From positions 3,658,001 to 3,722,000 of the forward strand of contig NZ_CP095864.1 in the NCBI RefSeq assembly GCF_023100845.1: a stretch of DNA of 64,000 bases, given 5' to 3'. Below, in pieces: positions 23,011-38,000 of the stretch (positions within the stretch are counted from its first letter, which is position 1; each line of letters begins with the position of its first letter). A model generated the notes under the pieces. That model was not told where the DNA came from. It searched no databases and was given only the letters and a program-made list of their open reading frames with translations. Both the position numbers and the translations under genes were made by a program. Origin of the DNA: Gordonia sp. PP30. GTDB taxonomy: Bacteria; Actinomycetota; Actinomycetes; Mycobacteriales; Mycobacteriaceae.

Positions 23011-26000
23011 GCTCCCCGCCGCCACACGCGGCTCCGTCCCCGCCGCCACACGCGGCTCCGGAGCGCGGTCCTGGGCCCGGGGCCCGAGGATGTCGATGTC
23101 GCCGATGGCGACGCGCTGATCGGCCACCATCGCCGCGAGAATCCGCTGGTACACGTCGGCGAATCCCTCGACGGTGCGCTTGTCGTACAGCGCCGCCGAG
23201 TACAGGAATCCGACTGACATCGGGGTCGCCGCGGTCTTGGCCGCCGCGACCACCATCAGGTCGAACTTGGCTTCGTGGCCGCCCACCTCGACCGGTTCGG
23301 CCTGGATATCGCCCACCGACACCGCGTCGTCGTGCGCGGGCTGCTCGGCGAAGGTGAACGCGATCTGGGCCAGCGGCGAGTAGGCGGTCGAGCGCCGGGG
23401 CGCCAGCACCTCGACCAGCTCGTCGAACTGGACGTCGGCGTTGGCGAACGCGTCGAGCACGTCCTTGCGCACCGCCCGGAGCAGATCGTCGACCGAGCGG
23501 CCCGGTGCGGCGTCGGCGCGCAGGACCAGCGTGTTGACGAACATGCCGACCAGATCGTCGAGGGCGGCGCTGGTCCGGCCGGCGGTTGGTGCCGCGACCA
23601 CGGCGTCCGACGTGGCGGCCAGTCGGGCGATCAGCACCACGAGCGCCGCATAGGTGACCATGAACGGCGTCACCCGATACGCCCGGCACAGTTCGTCGAT
23701 CCCGAGAGCGAGTTCGTCGTCGACGACCAGAGTCACCAGGTCACCGCGGCTGTTGAAGACGTCGGGCCGCGGCCGGTCCATCGGCAGGTCGGTGACCTCG
23801 GGGAGACCGCGCAGCTTCTCGCGCCAGTACGCCGTCTGGCGGCCCAGCGGGGTCTCGGGGTCCGACGCGTCGCCCAGCACATCGTGCTCCCAGATCGCGA
23901 AGTCGGCGTACTGCACGGCGAGCTGCGGCTGTGCAGGCGCCGCCGGGTCCACCCGGTGGGCGTAGGCGGCGAGCACGTCGCGCAGCAGGACGGGAGTGGA
24001 CTCTCCGTCGAAGGCGATGTGGTGCGCCACGATCGCCAGTTCGACGACGCCGTCGTCGCCGCGCCGGATCCGTCCGCGGACCGGAAGGTCCGTCGAGACG
24101 TCGAACCCGGTGGTCGCCGCGGAGATCAGGTCGTCGAGCGAACCGGCCTCGGCCCAGTCGAAGCGCTCGAGCGCCGCGTCCACCGCGAGGATCTCCTGGC
24201 GGGGAGTGGCGCCCTGCGCCGGATAGATCGTCCGCAGCACCTCGTGGCGGTCGAGCGCGTCGCGGATCGCGGCGGTCAGCGCCTGGACGTCGACGTCTCC
24301 GCTCAGCCGGACGGCCATCGGGACGTTGTACGTCGCCGAGGACGGATCGACCTGGTTCAGGTACCACATGCGCAGCTGCGCGCGGGTCAGCGGAATGAGG
24401 CCGGGACGCGGCTCTTGCGCGGTCACCGGCGGCAGGGCTGCGGGGCGGTCGGCGACCGCGGCGACGAGTTCCCGCACCGACGGCGCGTCGAACACATCCC
24501 GCACCGACACCTGCACGCCCAACACGTCAGCCACCCGTGCGACCAGCCGCATCGCCGCCAGCGAGTTGCCGCCCGCGTCGAAGAACGACGCCGTCACCGA
24601 CACCCGCTTCACACCGAGCAGCTCCGCGAACACCGCCGCCACCGACTCCTCGGCCGCGGTGGCCGGGGCCATGTACTCCACGGCCTCAAACACGGGCTCG
24701 GGAAGGGCCCGGCGATCCACCTTGCCCGCGGTGTTGAGCGGCATCTCGTCGAGGGCCACCCAGACAGTGGGAACCATGTATCCGGGCAGGCGCCGGGCGA
24801 GTTCACCGGCCACGGCGCCGGTGTCCACCGACGCCGGTGCGACGTAGCCCACCAGCTGATCTCCGGCGGGGCCCCCGACCACCCGTGCGGCCGCGTGGAC
24901 GACGCCCTCGGCCGCGGCGATCGCGGACTCGACCTCGCCGAGCTCCAGGCGCTGCCCCCGCAGCTTGACTTGAAAGTCCGTGCGGCCCAGGTACTCCAGG
25001 GCACCGGAGCTGGTGCGGCGCGCCAGGTCACCCGTGCGATAGAGGCGTGCACCGGGAGCGCCGAACGGGTCCGCCACGAATCGTTCCGCGGTCAGATCCG
25101 GCCGCTCGGCGTAGCCGCGCGCCGACTGGACACCACCCAGGTACAGTTCGCCCGCCACCCCAACGGGCACCAGCTGCAGACGGTTGTCCAGAATCAGCGC
25201 CGTCGTGTTCGCCATCGGTGCGCCGATCGGCACCGTCTCGCCCACCACATCGAGTACCGCCGACATGGAGTACACGGCGGCCTCCGTCGGTCCGAACAGA
25301 TTCACCAGCGTCGCGTGCGGCACTCGTCGCCGGAAATCCCTCGCCACGGCCGGCGGCAACGCCTCGCCGCCGGAGAAGAGCACCCGCAGGCCCGGCAACA
25401 ATTCCGCATCGTCGACGACGTCCAGGAACGCCGACAGCAGCGACGGCACGAACTGCGCGACCGAGACCTCAGCGTCGTTGATCACCTCGGCCAGATACCG
25501 CGGATCACGCTCACCGCCGGCGTCGGCGATCACCATCGTCTGTCCCGCGACCAGCGGCCAGAACAGCTCCGGCACGGAGGCGTCGAAGGTGTGCGGAGTC
25601 TTGAACAGCAGACGCTGCGCGCCCGCGGGCACCGTCTCGTCGAACCACGCCACGAAGTTGCGCACCGCGCCGTGCGACACGGTCACGCCCTTCGGCAGGC
25701 CGGTCGACCCGGACGTGAACAACGTGTACGCCGCATCCGGCGAACGCAGGACGCCCGACCGCTCCGCCGCGGACAACGGCTCGGTTCCGGCGGCGAGGTC
25801 GTTCGAACAATCGACTTCCAGCACCGGGACAGCCATGCTGGACACGAACTCGGGCACCTGTGCACCGGCGGCCACCAGCACCGTGCCGACACCCGCGGTC
25901 GATGCCACGAACACGGCACGATCGGCCGGTGAGTCCACCGCGATCGGCACGTACTGACCACCGGCGGCAAGGACCGCGTGCACCGCGACCACCAGTTCCA

Positions 26001-29000
26001 CGCTGCGGTCCATCACCAGGCCCACGGCCGACTCCGGGCCCACACCCGCGGCGATCAGACGGCGGGCCAACTCACCCACACGCGCACCGAACTCGCCGTA
26101 CGACAGCTCGCGAGCGCCCGCGACCAGTGCGATCGCCGACGGTGCTGCGGCCACCCGTGCCGCGACCGCATCCGCGATCGTCTCCTCGAGCCACGGCACC
26201 TCCGGGCCCGTCGACTCGGCGAGGATCGCCGCCGACTCGGTATCCGCGAGCAGCGCGAGATCGCCGACCGGGGCCTCCGAGTCGGTGAGCAGGCCCTCGA
26301 GCACCCCGACGAGGCGGTCCCCGAGGGTCACCACCGACGACCGGTCGAAGAGCGCCGTCGGATACGTCAGCACCGCGGACCAGTCGCCGGATTCCTCCCC
26401 CGCCGAGACCGTCAGATTCAGATCCATCTGCGCCGGAATCTGATAGTCGCCGTAGGGCTCGACCACGACACCGGCGACGGCCACCTCATCGGGGACCTCC
26501 GCGACCGGGTCCACCGACAGGATCACTTGCACCAGCGGAGAGAACGCCTCCGAGCGGACCGGGTCCACCGCGTCGACCACCGACTCGAACGGCATGTCCG
26601 CATGCGCGAACGCCGCGAGATCAGCGTCCCGGGTCGCAGCCGTCAGCGACTCGAACGACTCGCCCGGCCTGACCCTGCTCCGCAGCACCACCGTGTTCAC
26701 GAACATGCCGACCAGAGCCCCCAGGCCGCGCGGTCCGCGACCGTCGAAAGGCGTGCCCAGCACGACGTCGTCAGAACCGGACAGGCGAGACAGCAGTACA
26801 GCGAACGCCGCGTGCAGCACTATGAATCGCGTCGCCCCCGCCCGGGCGGCGAACTCGTCGACGCGGGCCCCGAGTTCCGCGGGGATCGCGAAACCCACCT
26901 GGCCGCCGTCCGGAGAGAACACCGGGGGCCGGGGCCGATCGGTCGGCAGGTCGATCACCTCGGGGGCACCGGCGAGCGTGTCCGTCCAGAACGCGAGTTG
27001 CTGTCCGAGGATCGACTCCTCCTGATCCGGGGACCCGAGCACGTCACGCTGCCAGAGCGCGTAGTCGGCGTACTGAACCGGTAGCTCGGCGAACTCCGGG
27101 ACACCGCCGGCCGCGCGCGCGGCATACGCGGTCAGCAAGTCCGCGAGCATCGGACCGAACGACTGCCCGTCGAACGCGATGTGGTGGAAGACGAACGCCA
27201 AGATCGCGGAGTCGTCGCTCTCGCTCAGCAGCCGAACCCGCAACGGCAGCTCGGTGGTGACGTCGAAGCCTCGCGCGAGTACGTCGGCGACGTCGGCCAC
27301 GGACTCCTCGACGTCCCAATCGAGCGCCGAATCCACGTCGTCGGCGTCGATCACCACTTGCGCGGGGACACCCTCGCGGTCCGGGAAGACGGTGCGGAGA
27401 ACCTCGTGGCGGGCGACGACGTCGGCCATCGCCTGTTTCAGGGCGACTAGGTCCAGGCTGCCGCGCAGCCGGACCGCGCCCGGAATGTTGTAGGTCGGCG
27501 CCGACGGATCGAGCCGGTTGATGAACCACATCCGCCGCTGAGCGAACGACAGCGGCACGGGCTCCGGGCGCGGCGTCACGATCGTGACCGCAGGCAAGGC
27601 GTGTCCGCGGCCACCGAGGGCGAGCGCGAGCTGCCGCACCGTCGGGGCGGCGAAGACGTCGGCGATGGAGATCTCCACGTCGAGCGCCTCCCCCACCCGG
27701 CCGACAACCCGCATCGCCGACAGTGAGTTGCCGCCGAGATCGAAGAACGATGCGGTCGCCGATACCTGGTCCATACCCAGGATCTCCGCGAACACCTCGG
27801 CGATCACGGTCTCGGCGCCGTCCTCCGGAGACACGTACTCGGCTTGGTCGATGACGGGTTCGGGCAGCGCGTTCTTGTCGAGCTTCCCGACCGGAGTGAG
27901 CGGCATCTCGTCCAGCACGGTGACCGCTGCCGGAACCATGTGGGTGGGCAGACGGTCGGCCAGGTAGGCGCGCAACTGTGCGGAGTTCACCACGGCACCG
28001 GTACGCGGCGTGACGTAGGCGGCAAGTGCGGTGGCCACCGATCCCCCGACGCCCACGACGACCGCCGTCGTCACATCGGCATGGCCGGCCAGGACGGTCT
28101 CGATCTCACCGAGTTCGATCCGCAGGCCGCGCAGCTTGATCTGGTCATCACTGCGGCCGGTGTACTCGATCACCCGGCGACCGTCGTCGGACTGCCGCCA
28201 GCGCACCACGTCGCCGGTCCGGTACATGCGGTCACCGGCGATCCCGAACGGGTTCGCGACGAACCGCGATGCCGTCAGCACGGGAACCCCCAGGTAACCG
28301 CGGGAGAGTTGGTCGCCGCACACGTACAGCTCACCGGGCACGCCGACGGGAACCGGCTGCAGTTCGTCGTCGAGCACCAGGAAGCCGACCCCGGCGAGCG
28401 GGCCGCCGAGGTACACCGGCGCACCGATCTGCATCGGTGCACTGATGGCGACGCCGATCGTGGTCTCGGTGGGACCGTAGAGGTTCTGAATCCGCGGGAA
28501 CATCGCCCAGCGGTCCTTGAGCGCCTGCGGCACCGCTTCACCTCCGGCGTAGACCACCCGCAACGACGGGAGCATCGCCGGATCCATCGTTGCCAGCACC
28601 GAAGGAGTCAGGAAGGTGTGGGTCACCGCCTGGCGCATGATGAAGTCCTGCAGGACCTGTCCACCGACCGCCCCGGACGGCCGGTACACGAGGACGCCGC
28701 CGGACCGTGCCGCCAGGAGGTACTCCAGCACCGATGCGTCGAAGCTCGGCGACGCGAACCCGAGCACGCGGGCCCTCTCGTCCGCTTCAGCGAGGCGCAC
28801 TTCCTCCGCCGCGAAGTTCGCGAGTCCTGAGTGAGTGACCGCGACCCCCTTCGGCCGACCGGTGGATCCCGATGTGAAGATCACGTAGGCGGTGTTGTCC
28901 ACGTATACCGGCCGCACCCGCTCGGCCTCGGCCAGGGGTGCGGCGTCAAGACCGTCCACCGTCGCGTTGAGCTCGCGGTCGTCGAGCCGGTACCAGCTGA

Positions 29001-32000
29001 AGTCGCCCGCCGGCAGTTCCCCGGGTGCCCCGGCCGTCAGGCCGATCATCGCTCCCGAATCCTCGACCATCGCGATCACCCGGTCAGCCGGGTAGGTCGG
29101 ATCGATCGGCACGTAGCCGGCACCCGTCTTGGCGACCGCCCAGATCGCCACGAGCAACTGCGACGACCGCTCCATCGCCAGGGCGACCAATTGCTCGCTG
29201 CCCACAGCGTGGCCGATCAGCCAGCGCGCGAGCCGGTTGGATCGGGCATCGAGGTCGGCGTAGGTGAGGTAGGACCCGTCGGGGTCGACCACTGCCTGTC
29301 GCGGCCCCCACCGGTCTGCCGCGTGAGCGAAGATCTCGCTCAGCAGCACCGGGTCGGTCCCGTCGCCGCCGGACACGATCGGGCCGCCGGCCGGGATCGG
29401 ACGGGCCGTCCTGACCGGCAGTGGGCCGGGGGCTGCGGGCGTCGCGGGCACGCTCTCCTCGGCGACGACGTGCTCAGGCAGCGCGAGGCTCGTGACCGCG
29501 AGCGCCGGATCCGCGACCGCCTGCTCGACAACCGCCACCAGGTACGCGGCGAAGACGGTCATGCTGCGCTCGTCGAAGAGGTCGGCGGCGTAGACCAGGC
29601 CGCCGGACCAGTCGCCGTCGCTCTGTTCGACCGCGACGAGTAGATCGACCTTCGCCGGATGTTCCGTCTGGGCGAGAGGCTCGATGGTGAGACCACCGAT
29701 CTCGGTGCCCGTCAGCTTCTCCCCGGCCAGTTCCGGCACGTCCGTCTGATTGAAGGTGAGCCAGACCTGGGTGAACGGAGAGAAGGCCGGCGACTGCGCG
29801 ACGGCGAGTGCGTCGACGACGGTGTCGAACGGGACGTCGGCGTTGTCGTAGGCGGCGAGATCGACCCGCTTGGCTTCGGCGACCAGTTCATCGAAGGTCA
29901 TCCCGCGCCGCACCTCGGTGCGCAGCACCAGGGTGTTCACGAACATCCCGACGAGGCCGTCGAGTCCGGCCTGGCCGCGTCCGGCGATGGGCGAGCCGAT
30001 CGCGATGTCACGTTGCCCGGTCATCCGGGCGACGAGTGCCGCGAGCGCCGCGTGCACGATCATGAACGGGGTCGACCCCGAACGATCGGCGAGCAGCGCG
30101 ATCTTCCGGGCGGTCTCCGCGGCGATGACGAACGGGACGACGGCACCGCGCTGGGAGGCGACCGCCGGACGCGGCCGGTCGAGCGGGAGTTCGACGAGTT
30201 CGGGTAGTCCGGCGAGCTGCGATCGCCAGTACTCCAGCTGGACGCCGACCACCGAGGCCGGATCGTCCGGCATACCGAGCACCTCGTGCTGCCAGATCGC
30301 GTAATCGGCGAAGCCGAAGGGAAGCTCGGCGAACTCGGGATCACGATCGTCGACTTCGGCCAGATAGGCGGTGACCAGGTCGGTGACGAACGGTGCCATC
30401 GACTCGCCGTCGAAGGCGATGTGATGCACCACCACGACGACGACGTGCTCGTCGGTGCCGGCCGCGAACACCCGGATCCGGACCGGCGCCTGCCGAGTCA
30501 GGTTGAATCCCGAGGTCAGGGCATCCTGAATCTCCTCGAACGACTCGACGACGTCCCAGTCCATGCGCGCCGCCACCGAAGAATCCCGCGCGATGCGCTG
30601 CCGAGGGTGCCCCTCGACCGACGGGAAGGTGGTGCGCAGCACTTCGTGGCGGAGCACCACATCGACCATCGCCGCGTGCAATGCGTCGAGGTCCAGCGGT
30701 CCCGCGATGCGCAGCCCCATCGGGATGTTGTAGGCACCCGAGGCGGGATCGGCCTGGTTGACCAGCCACATGCGCTGCTGAGCGAACGACAGCGGGATCT
30801 CGCTCGGCCGCGGGACGACCGCAGTGACCGGCGGCAACGCCGCCGCCCGGTCCGCCGATGCGGCAACGAGACCGCGAACGGTCGGCGCCTCGAACAGGTC
30901 GCGGATGGACAATTCCACTCCGAGTGCCTCACCGGCCCGCGCGACCACCCGCATCGCCGACAGCGAGTTCCCGCCTGAGTCGAAGAACGACTCGGTGACC
31001 GACACCCGCTCCACGCCGAGCACCTTCGCGAACACCGCCGCGACCGCCTCTTCGGCCACCGAGGCCGGCGCCGCGTACTCACCGCCGCCGTCGAAGACCG
31101 GCGCGGGCAACGCGCCGCGATCCAGCTTTCCATTCGCGGTCAACGGCAGCGCACCGAGCACGACCACCAGGTCGGGCACCATGTACCGCGGCACCCGCGA
31201 CCCCGCCCACTCCCGGACCGCCGCCGGGTCGACCGTCACTCCGTCGTCGGCAACGACATAACCGATCAGCAGATCTCCGCGCGCCGAATCGGACACCACA
31301 GCGGCGGCGGCACCCACGACGCCATCGGCGGCCAGCAGCGCGGCCTCGACCTCGCCGTACTCAATCCGGAAACCACGCAACTGCACCTGGCCGTCCGCAC
31401 GCCCCAGATACTCGATGTCCGCGCCGACCCAACGCGCCCGATCACCGGTCCGGTACAGACGCGAGCCGGCACCGCCCAGACCGAACGGATTCGCGACGAA
31501 ACGGGTGGCCGACAACCCCGGGCGAGCCAGGTAGCCCTGCGCCAACTGCGCACCGGCCACGTACATCTCACCGACCACCCCCGCCGGCACCGGACGCAGC
31601 CGGTCGTCGAGAATGTGGATGGCCAACGACGACAACGGACGACCGATGAACGACGGATCGGCCGCGGACACCTCGGCCCGCTCGATCGGCCGGAAACTCA
31701 CGTGCACCGTCGTCTCGGTGATGCCGTACATGTTGACCAATTGCGCGGCGTCGCCGGGATTCTCGTCGAACCAGCGACGCACCTGATCAAAGGCGAGTTC
31801 CTCGCCACCGAACACCACATACCGCAACGCCAGATCCGCCCCGCGGTTCCGCCGCCGTGCTTCGATGAGCTGGTAGAAGGCCGACGGGGTCAAGTTCAGA
31901 ACGGTCACCCGCTCGTCGGCGAGCAACCGCACGAACGCATCCAGGTCACGCGCCAGATCACGGTCCACCACCACCAGCCGCGCCCCGGACAGCAACGGAC

Positions 32001-35000
32001 CCCACAGTTCCCACACCGAGAAGTCGAACGCATACGAGTGGAACATCGTCCACACATCGCCGGACCGGAAATCGAAATCGTTCGACGCCGCGCCCATCAG
32101 GGCTCCGACATCAGCATGGGTGACCTCCACGCCCTTCGGCAGACCGGTCGACCCCGAGGTGTAGATCACGTACGCCCGCGAGGCGGGCGGGACCGCAACC
32201 GGCACGAAACCATCGCCGGCACCGCGCGCGATCAGCTCGTCGACGTCGAGCACCCGAACCTCCTCGCCGACCCGCGACCACAAGTCGTGCCCGGCCGTCG
32301 ACGCGTCGGTGAGCACCACAGCCGCTCCCGCATCGGCCACGATGTAGGCCAGTCGCTCGACCGGATTGGTCGTGTCCAGCGGCAGATACGCGGCGCCGGC
32401 CTTCAAGACACCCACGATCGTCGCCACCAGATTCACCGACCGCGCCGTGGCGACCCCGACCAGGTCTCCCGGCCGGACGCCGGCGGCCCGCAACCCGGCA
32501 GCCACCGCATCCGACGCGTCGTCGAGCTCGGCGTACGACGCGGTGCGACCGCCGGCGGTGACCGCGGGCGCACTCGCCTGGCCGGCGGCCGACGCCGTGA
32601 ACAGTTCCACCAGCGAACGCTCCGCCGATGCCGGAACACTCGGTGCGGGCAGCGCCGCGAGGCGGTCGCGCTCGGACTTTCCGAGTAGCGTCAGATCCGC
32701 GACGACGGAATCGGGAGCGGCGACGACACCGCGTATCAGTGCGTCGACGGCCTCCGCGAACACCGCGATCTGGGAACGGTCGAAGACCTCGGCCAGGTAC
32801 TTCAGGTTCGCGCCGATCTCGCCGCCGTGCTCCTCGGTGATGAAGGTGAGCGGGTAGTGCGTGGCGTCGCGCGTGGTGACATCCAGCAGGTCCAGTCCAT
32901 CGGTTCGCACCGACGTGATCGATTCGGTATCGATCGGGTAGGACTCGTGCACCGCGAGGGTGTCGAAGGCGAGCGCGGCCGGTTCGATCTCACCGAGCGC
33001 CGCCAGACCGACGTGCTGCTGATCGAGCAGGCGCACCTTCGTGGCCTGCACACGGGCGAGAAGCTCGGCGAAAGTCACCGACGGGTCGACGTCGACCACC
33101 ACCGGCAGCGTGTTGATGAACAGGCCCACCATGGTGTCGACGCCGTCGAGATCGGCCGGGCGCCCGGACACGGTCTCGCCGAACACGACCACCTGCTTTC
33201 CGGTGACCCGCGAGAGGATCACGCCCCACAGCGCCTGCAGCACGGTCGCGAGTGTCACCCCGGCATGTCGGGCGAGGTCGTGCAGCGCTGCCACGGCGTC
33301 CGCGTCGATGGTGAACCGGAAGTCCTCCGGGAGAGAATCACCGTGCGTCACGCCGGCCGGGGCGACCAGTGTCGGGCCGTCCACCGGTGCCAGAATGTCC
33401 CGCCACACCTCGATTCCCGCGGAAGCATCGGTGCGTGCGATCGCGCGCACGTGATCGGCGAAGCTCCGCTCGTGGATCGGCGTGTACGGCGTACCGGTCG
33501 CGTAGACGGCGAGCAGATCCGCGAGCACCAGGGGTCCGGACCAGCCGTCGAACAAGATGTGATGCGACGTGACCACGAGATCCGCGCCACCGCCGTGGCG
33601 GACCAGCACCGCACGCATGAGCGGCGGGGACGCCAGGTCGAATCGTTCGGCCCGCTCGGCGTCGGCGATCTCGGCGATCTGCTCGCCCGCGACCGCCTCA
33701 TCGAGGTGCCCGAGGTCGACGACCCGAAGCGGCACCGAGACCGCGGCGGGGACCACCGCCACGACACCGGCATCGATCTGCCGGAAGCCGGAGCGAAGCA
33801 CTTCGTGGTGGGCCGGCAGCGCGTCGACCGCGGTCCGCAGACGGTCGGCGTCGACGTCGCCGCCGAACCGGACGCACGCCTGGATGTGATAGGCGTCTAT
33901 CTCGCCGCCGCGGAGGAGTCCGGACTGGTAGAACAGCCCGGTCTGCAGCGGTGTGAGCGGCCACACCTGAGCTCCCGGCGACTCGAGCGCGATCCGGTCC
34001 AACTCGTCCTGCGTGATGCCCGAGCCCGGCACGTCCGACGGCGAGAACCCGACCGGTCCCGCGGCTTCGGCCACCGCAGCGTCGAGCTCGGCGGTCCAGC
34101 GGTCGGCGAGATCGGCCACATCGGCCGGGTTCAGGAGCGCCGCGGGGAACCGGAACCGCATCCGCAGTCGCCGTCCGCCGTCGTGCTCGTCCACGATGCC
34201 CGTCGCATCGACCACGAGCCCGGCAGGCATGGCCATCGCACCGGTGACGCTGCCCGGGAGCGGCGGTGCCTGCGCGGCGGGACCGAAGGGCGTCTCGGCG
34301 TCGGTGAGCGCCGCACCCGCCGATCCGAGGTAGTTGAAGAGGATCGACGGCAGTGGCCGCGATCCGAGTTCCGTGGCGCTCCGCTGACCGTCGCCGCGGT
34401 AGCGCAACGCACCGAACCCGGCTCCCCCGTCGGGGATGCCCAGGCGCTCCTCCTTGGCGGCCTTGATCGCGTGCACCACGTCCGACGCCGGATCCAGTCG
34501 CAGGGGCGCGATCGTCGTGAACCAGCCCACGGTGCGCGAGAGGTCGCCGCGCCGCGGGTGCGCGCCCCGTTCGAGCAGATGTTCGTCGCGGCCATGCCCC
34601 TCGACGAGCACCGAGACAGGCGCAGTGTCGGCGCTGCCGCGCGAGCGCTGCCACCCGCGCACCGCCCGCGCGAAGGTGCCCAGGAGGACGTCGTCGACGC
34701 TGCCGCCGAACGCCTCCGGCACCCGGGTCAGCGCGGCGGCAGCCACCTCGTTCGCGACGTAGTGGACGTATTCGTCCGACGTCCGGTCGCGATCTCTCGC
34801 GCGATCGAGGTCGCCGCCCAGGTCCGTGGGACGTGTGGGAAGGCGGTCCAGCCAGTAGCCGGTCTGTGTCTCGAAGCCGGCCCGCAACTCGTCGACGCCG
34901 GCGGCCCAGGTCCGCTGCGAGGTGCCTTCGGGACGCAACGAGTACGGCGCACCGGACGCGCGCTGCGCCCACCCGGTGACCAGGTCCTCGATCATGATCG

Positions 35001-38000
35001 GCCAGGACACGGCGTCGACGCCGAGATGGTGCACGGCCAGCACGATCCGCGACCGGCCGTCCCCGGCGATCACCAGAGCGGCCCGCAGCAGATCACCGGT
35101 CGCCGGATTCATCCCGGACACGGCTTCGGCGTAGGCAGCGCGCACGACTGCGCCGAACTCCGCGGTGGCGACGCCGTGTGCGGACCGGACCTCGATCACC
35201 GCGCCGGCAGCATCGAAATCGCCGCCGGCGACAAGGCTCCACTCCCCGTCGACGGAGACGAGCCGTGCGGTCAGCATCGGGTGCGCCGCGGCCATCGCCG
35301 ACAGCACATCGCCCAGGGCTTCCGTGGTGATCCCGTCCGGACCCACCAACACCATCGACTGCGCGAAGTCCGCGAAATCCGACGGCGCGTCCGAATGTTC
35401 CAGCATCCAGGACACGATCGGCCGGATCGCCGACGGACCGACGCCCCCGCCCGGCAGTTCCGCGAGCGGCGGCACTCCGCGGCCGGCGCCGGTGACGAGC
35501 GCGGCCATCTTCCGCACCGTGCGGTTCTCGAAGATCTCTCGCGGGGACAGTTCCCAGCCGGCGGCGCGAGCGGCAGACGCCAGCCGGATCGACATGATCG
35601 AGTCGCCGCCGAGCGCGAAGAAGGACTCCGTCACCGACACTCGGTCGAGGCCGAGCAGACCGGCGACGATCGCCGCCAACTGCTCCTCGACCGGCCCGAC
35701 GGGCATGGAGTATTCGTGGTCGGCCGTGCCGAAGTCAGGTGCCGGGAGCGCACGGCGGTCGAGCTTGCCCGCACTGTTCAGGGCGACCTCATCGAGCAGT
35801 GTCCACACCGCCGGCCGCATGTATTCCGGTAGCGCGGTGGCCGCGTGGTCGCGCAACGCCGCGAGGTCCACCGACGACGGAGACACATAGGCGACGAGGA
35901 ACTCGCCACCGGCCGGCGCCTGCGCGACGGTCGCCGCAACATGCACCACGCCCGGCGCACTCGCGATCACCGACTCGATCTCGCTGAGTTCGATCCGCTG
36001 CCCACGCAACTTCACCTGGAAGTCGGTACGCCCCAGATAATCCAGCGATCCATCACCCAACCGCCGAACGAGGTCACCAGTGCGATACAACCGCGACCCC
36101 GGCAAACCCTGCGGATCGGCGACGAACCGCTCGGCGGTCAGGTCCGCCCGCGACGCATACCCGCGAGCCAACTGGACACCGCCGAGGTACAACTCGCCGG
36201 GCACACCATCGGGCACCGGGTGCAGACGCGCATCGAGAACCACCGCCCGAGTGTTGGCAACAGGCCGGCCGATAGTCACCAGTCCGGCACCGGCCAGCAC
36301 CCGCTCAGCGGTCACATCCACCGCCGCCTCCGTCGGCCCATACAAATTGTGCAACTCCGCCAACGGCAGGGCAGCAAGCACATCCTGAGCGAGGGCAGCG
36401 GGCAGCGCCTCACCCGAGGTGAACACCCGACTCAACGAACCAAGATCACCGACCCCCTCACCGACCACATCGAGGAACACCGCGAGCATCGACGGAACAA
36501 AATGCACCACCGACACCGATTCCCGCGCGATCTCCGCAGCGAGATACTGCGGATCGCGATGACCATCGGGCCGCGCGACGACCAGCCGGGCACCGACCAA
36601 GAACGGCAGGAACAACTCCCACACCGACACATCAAACGTGTACGGAGTCTTCAGGACGAACCGGTCCTCGCAATCGATCGAGTAATCGTCACGCATCCAC
36701 ACCAAACGATTCATCACCGCGGCATGCGACACCGTCACACCCTTGGGCACACCCGTCGACCCCGACGTGAACAACGTGTACAAACCGTGCTGACCACGCA
36801 ACGGAGACAACCGATCCGCATCGGTCACCGGAGAAACAGCCAGATCCACCTCACCCGACGCATCCACGGCCACCACCCGAACACCCGGCACCTCAGGCAC
36901 CCACTCAGGCGAGGCCCCCTCCGCGACCAGCACCAACCGGGCACCAGCAGTCTCCAGCATCACCCGCGCACGATCAGCCGGGGCTGCGGTATCCACCGGC
37001 ACATACTGGCCACCGGCAGCGACGACCGCGTGGATCGCGACCAACAGCTCCACGCTGCGATCAACACACACACCCACCGCAACATCGGGACCCACCCCAA
37101 AGCCGATCAGCTCCCGAGCCAACACCGCCACACGCGCACCGAACTCCGCGTACGACACACTGCGGCCCTCGAACACCACCGCCACCGCATCCGGTGTCCG
37201 AGCAGCAGCCACCGCCACCGCGTCCGCGAGCGTCATCGCCGGCACCGGAACAACCGGCCCCACCGCCGCCGCGTCCGCACGCTCACGATCGCGGGCGTCG
37301 AGCACAACGGCGTCACCGACCGCGCCGCCGGGATCCGCAGTCAGCTCGGCCAAGACCGCCACGAACCGTTCCGCGAACCACCGCGCCGTCGCCGGGTCGA
37401 ACAGATCCGTCGCGAACACGACCGTCCCGGACCATCCCCCCGCCGGATCAGACATCACCCGGAACGTCAGGTCCACCTGCGCGGGCACCACCGGATCGGG
37501 CAACGCCTCAATCCTCAACCCCTCGACCGCAGCATCGACACCCCGCGCCGACGCACTCGGATCAAACGACAACATCACCTGCGCGAGCGGAGCGAACGCC
37601 TCCGAACGCACCGGATCAAGCGCATCGACCACCGCCTCGAACGGAACATCAGCATGCGCGAACGCATCCAGATCCACCTGCCGGACCTGCCGCAACAAAT
37701 CGGTGAACGACATCGACGAACCCACCCGCGTCCGCAACACCAACGTGTTCACGAACATGCCGACCAGACGATCGAGCTCAACCTGCCCACGACCGGCCAC
37801 CGGCGTCACGATCGCGATATCGTCGGTCGCCGAAAGCCGGGCCAGCAGCACCGCCAGCGCGGCATGCACCACCATGAACGGGGTCACCCCGTGCGCACCA
37901 CCCACCGCCGCGACCCGCCTCGCCACAGCCTCGGGCACCTCGAAAGGCACCTCAGCACCCCGATACGACGCCACCGCGGGCCGCTTCCGATCCGCAGGCA

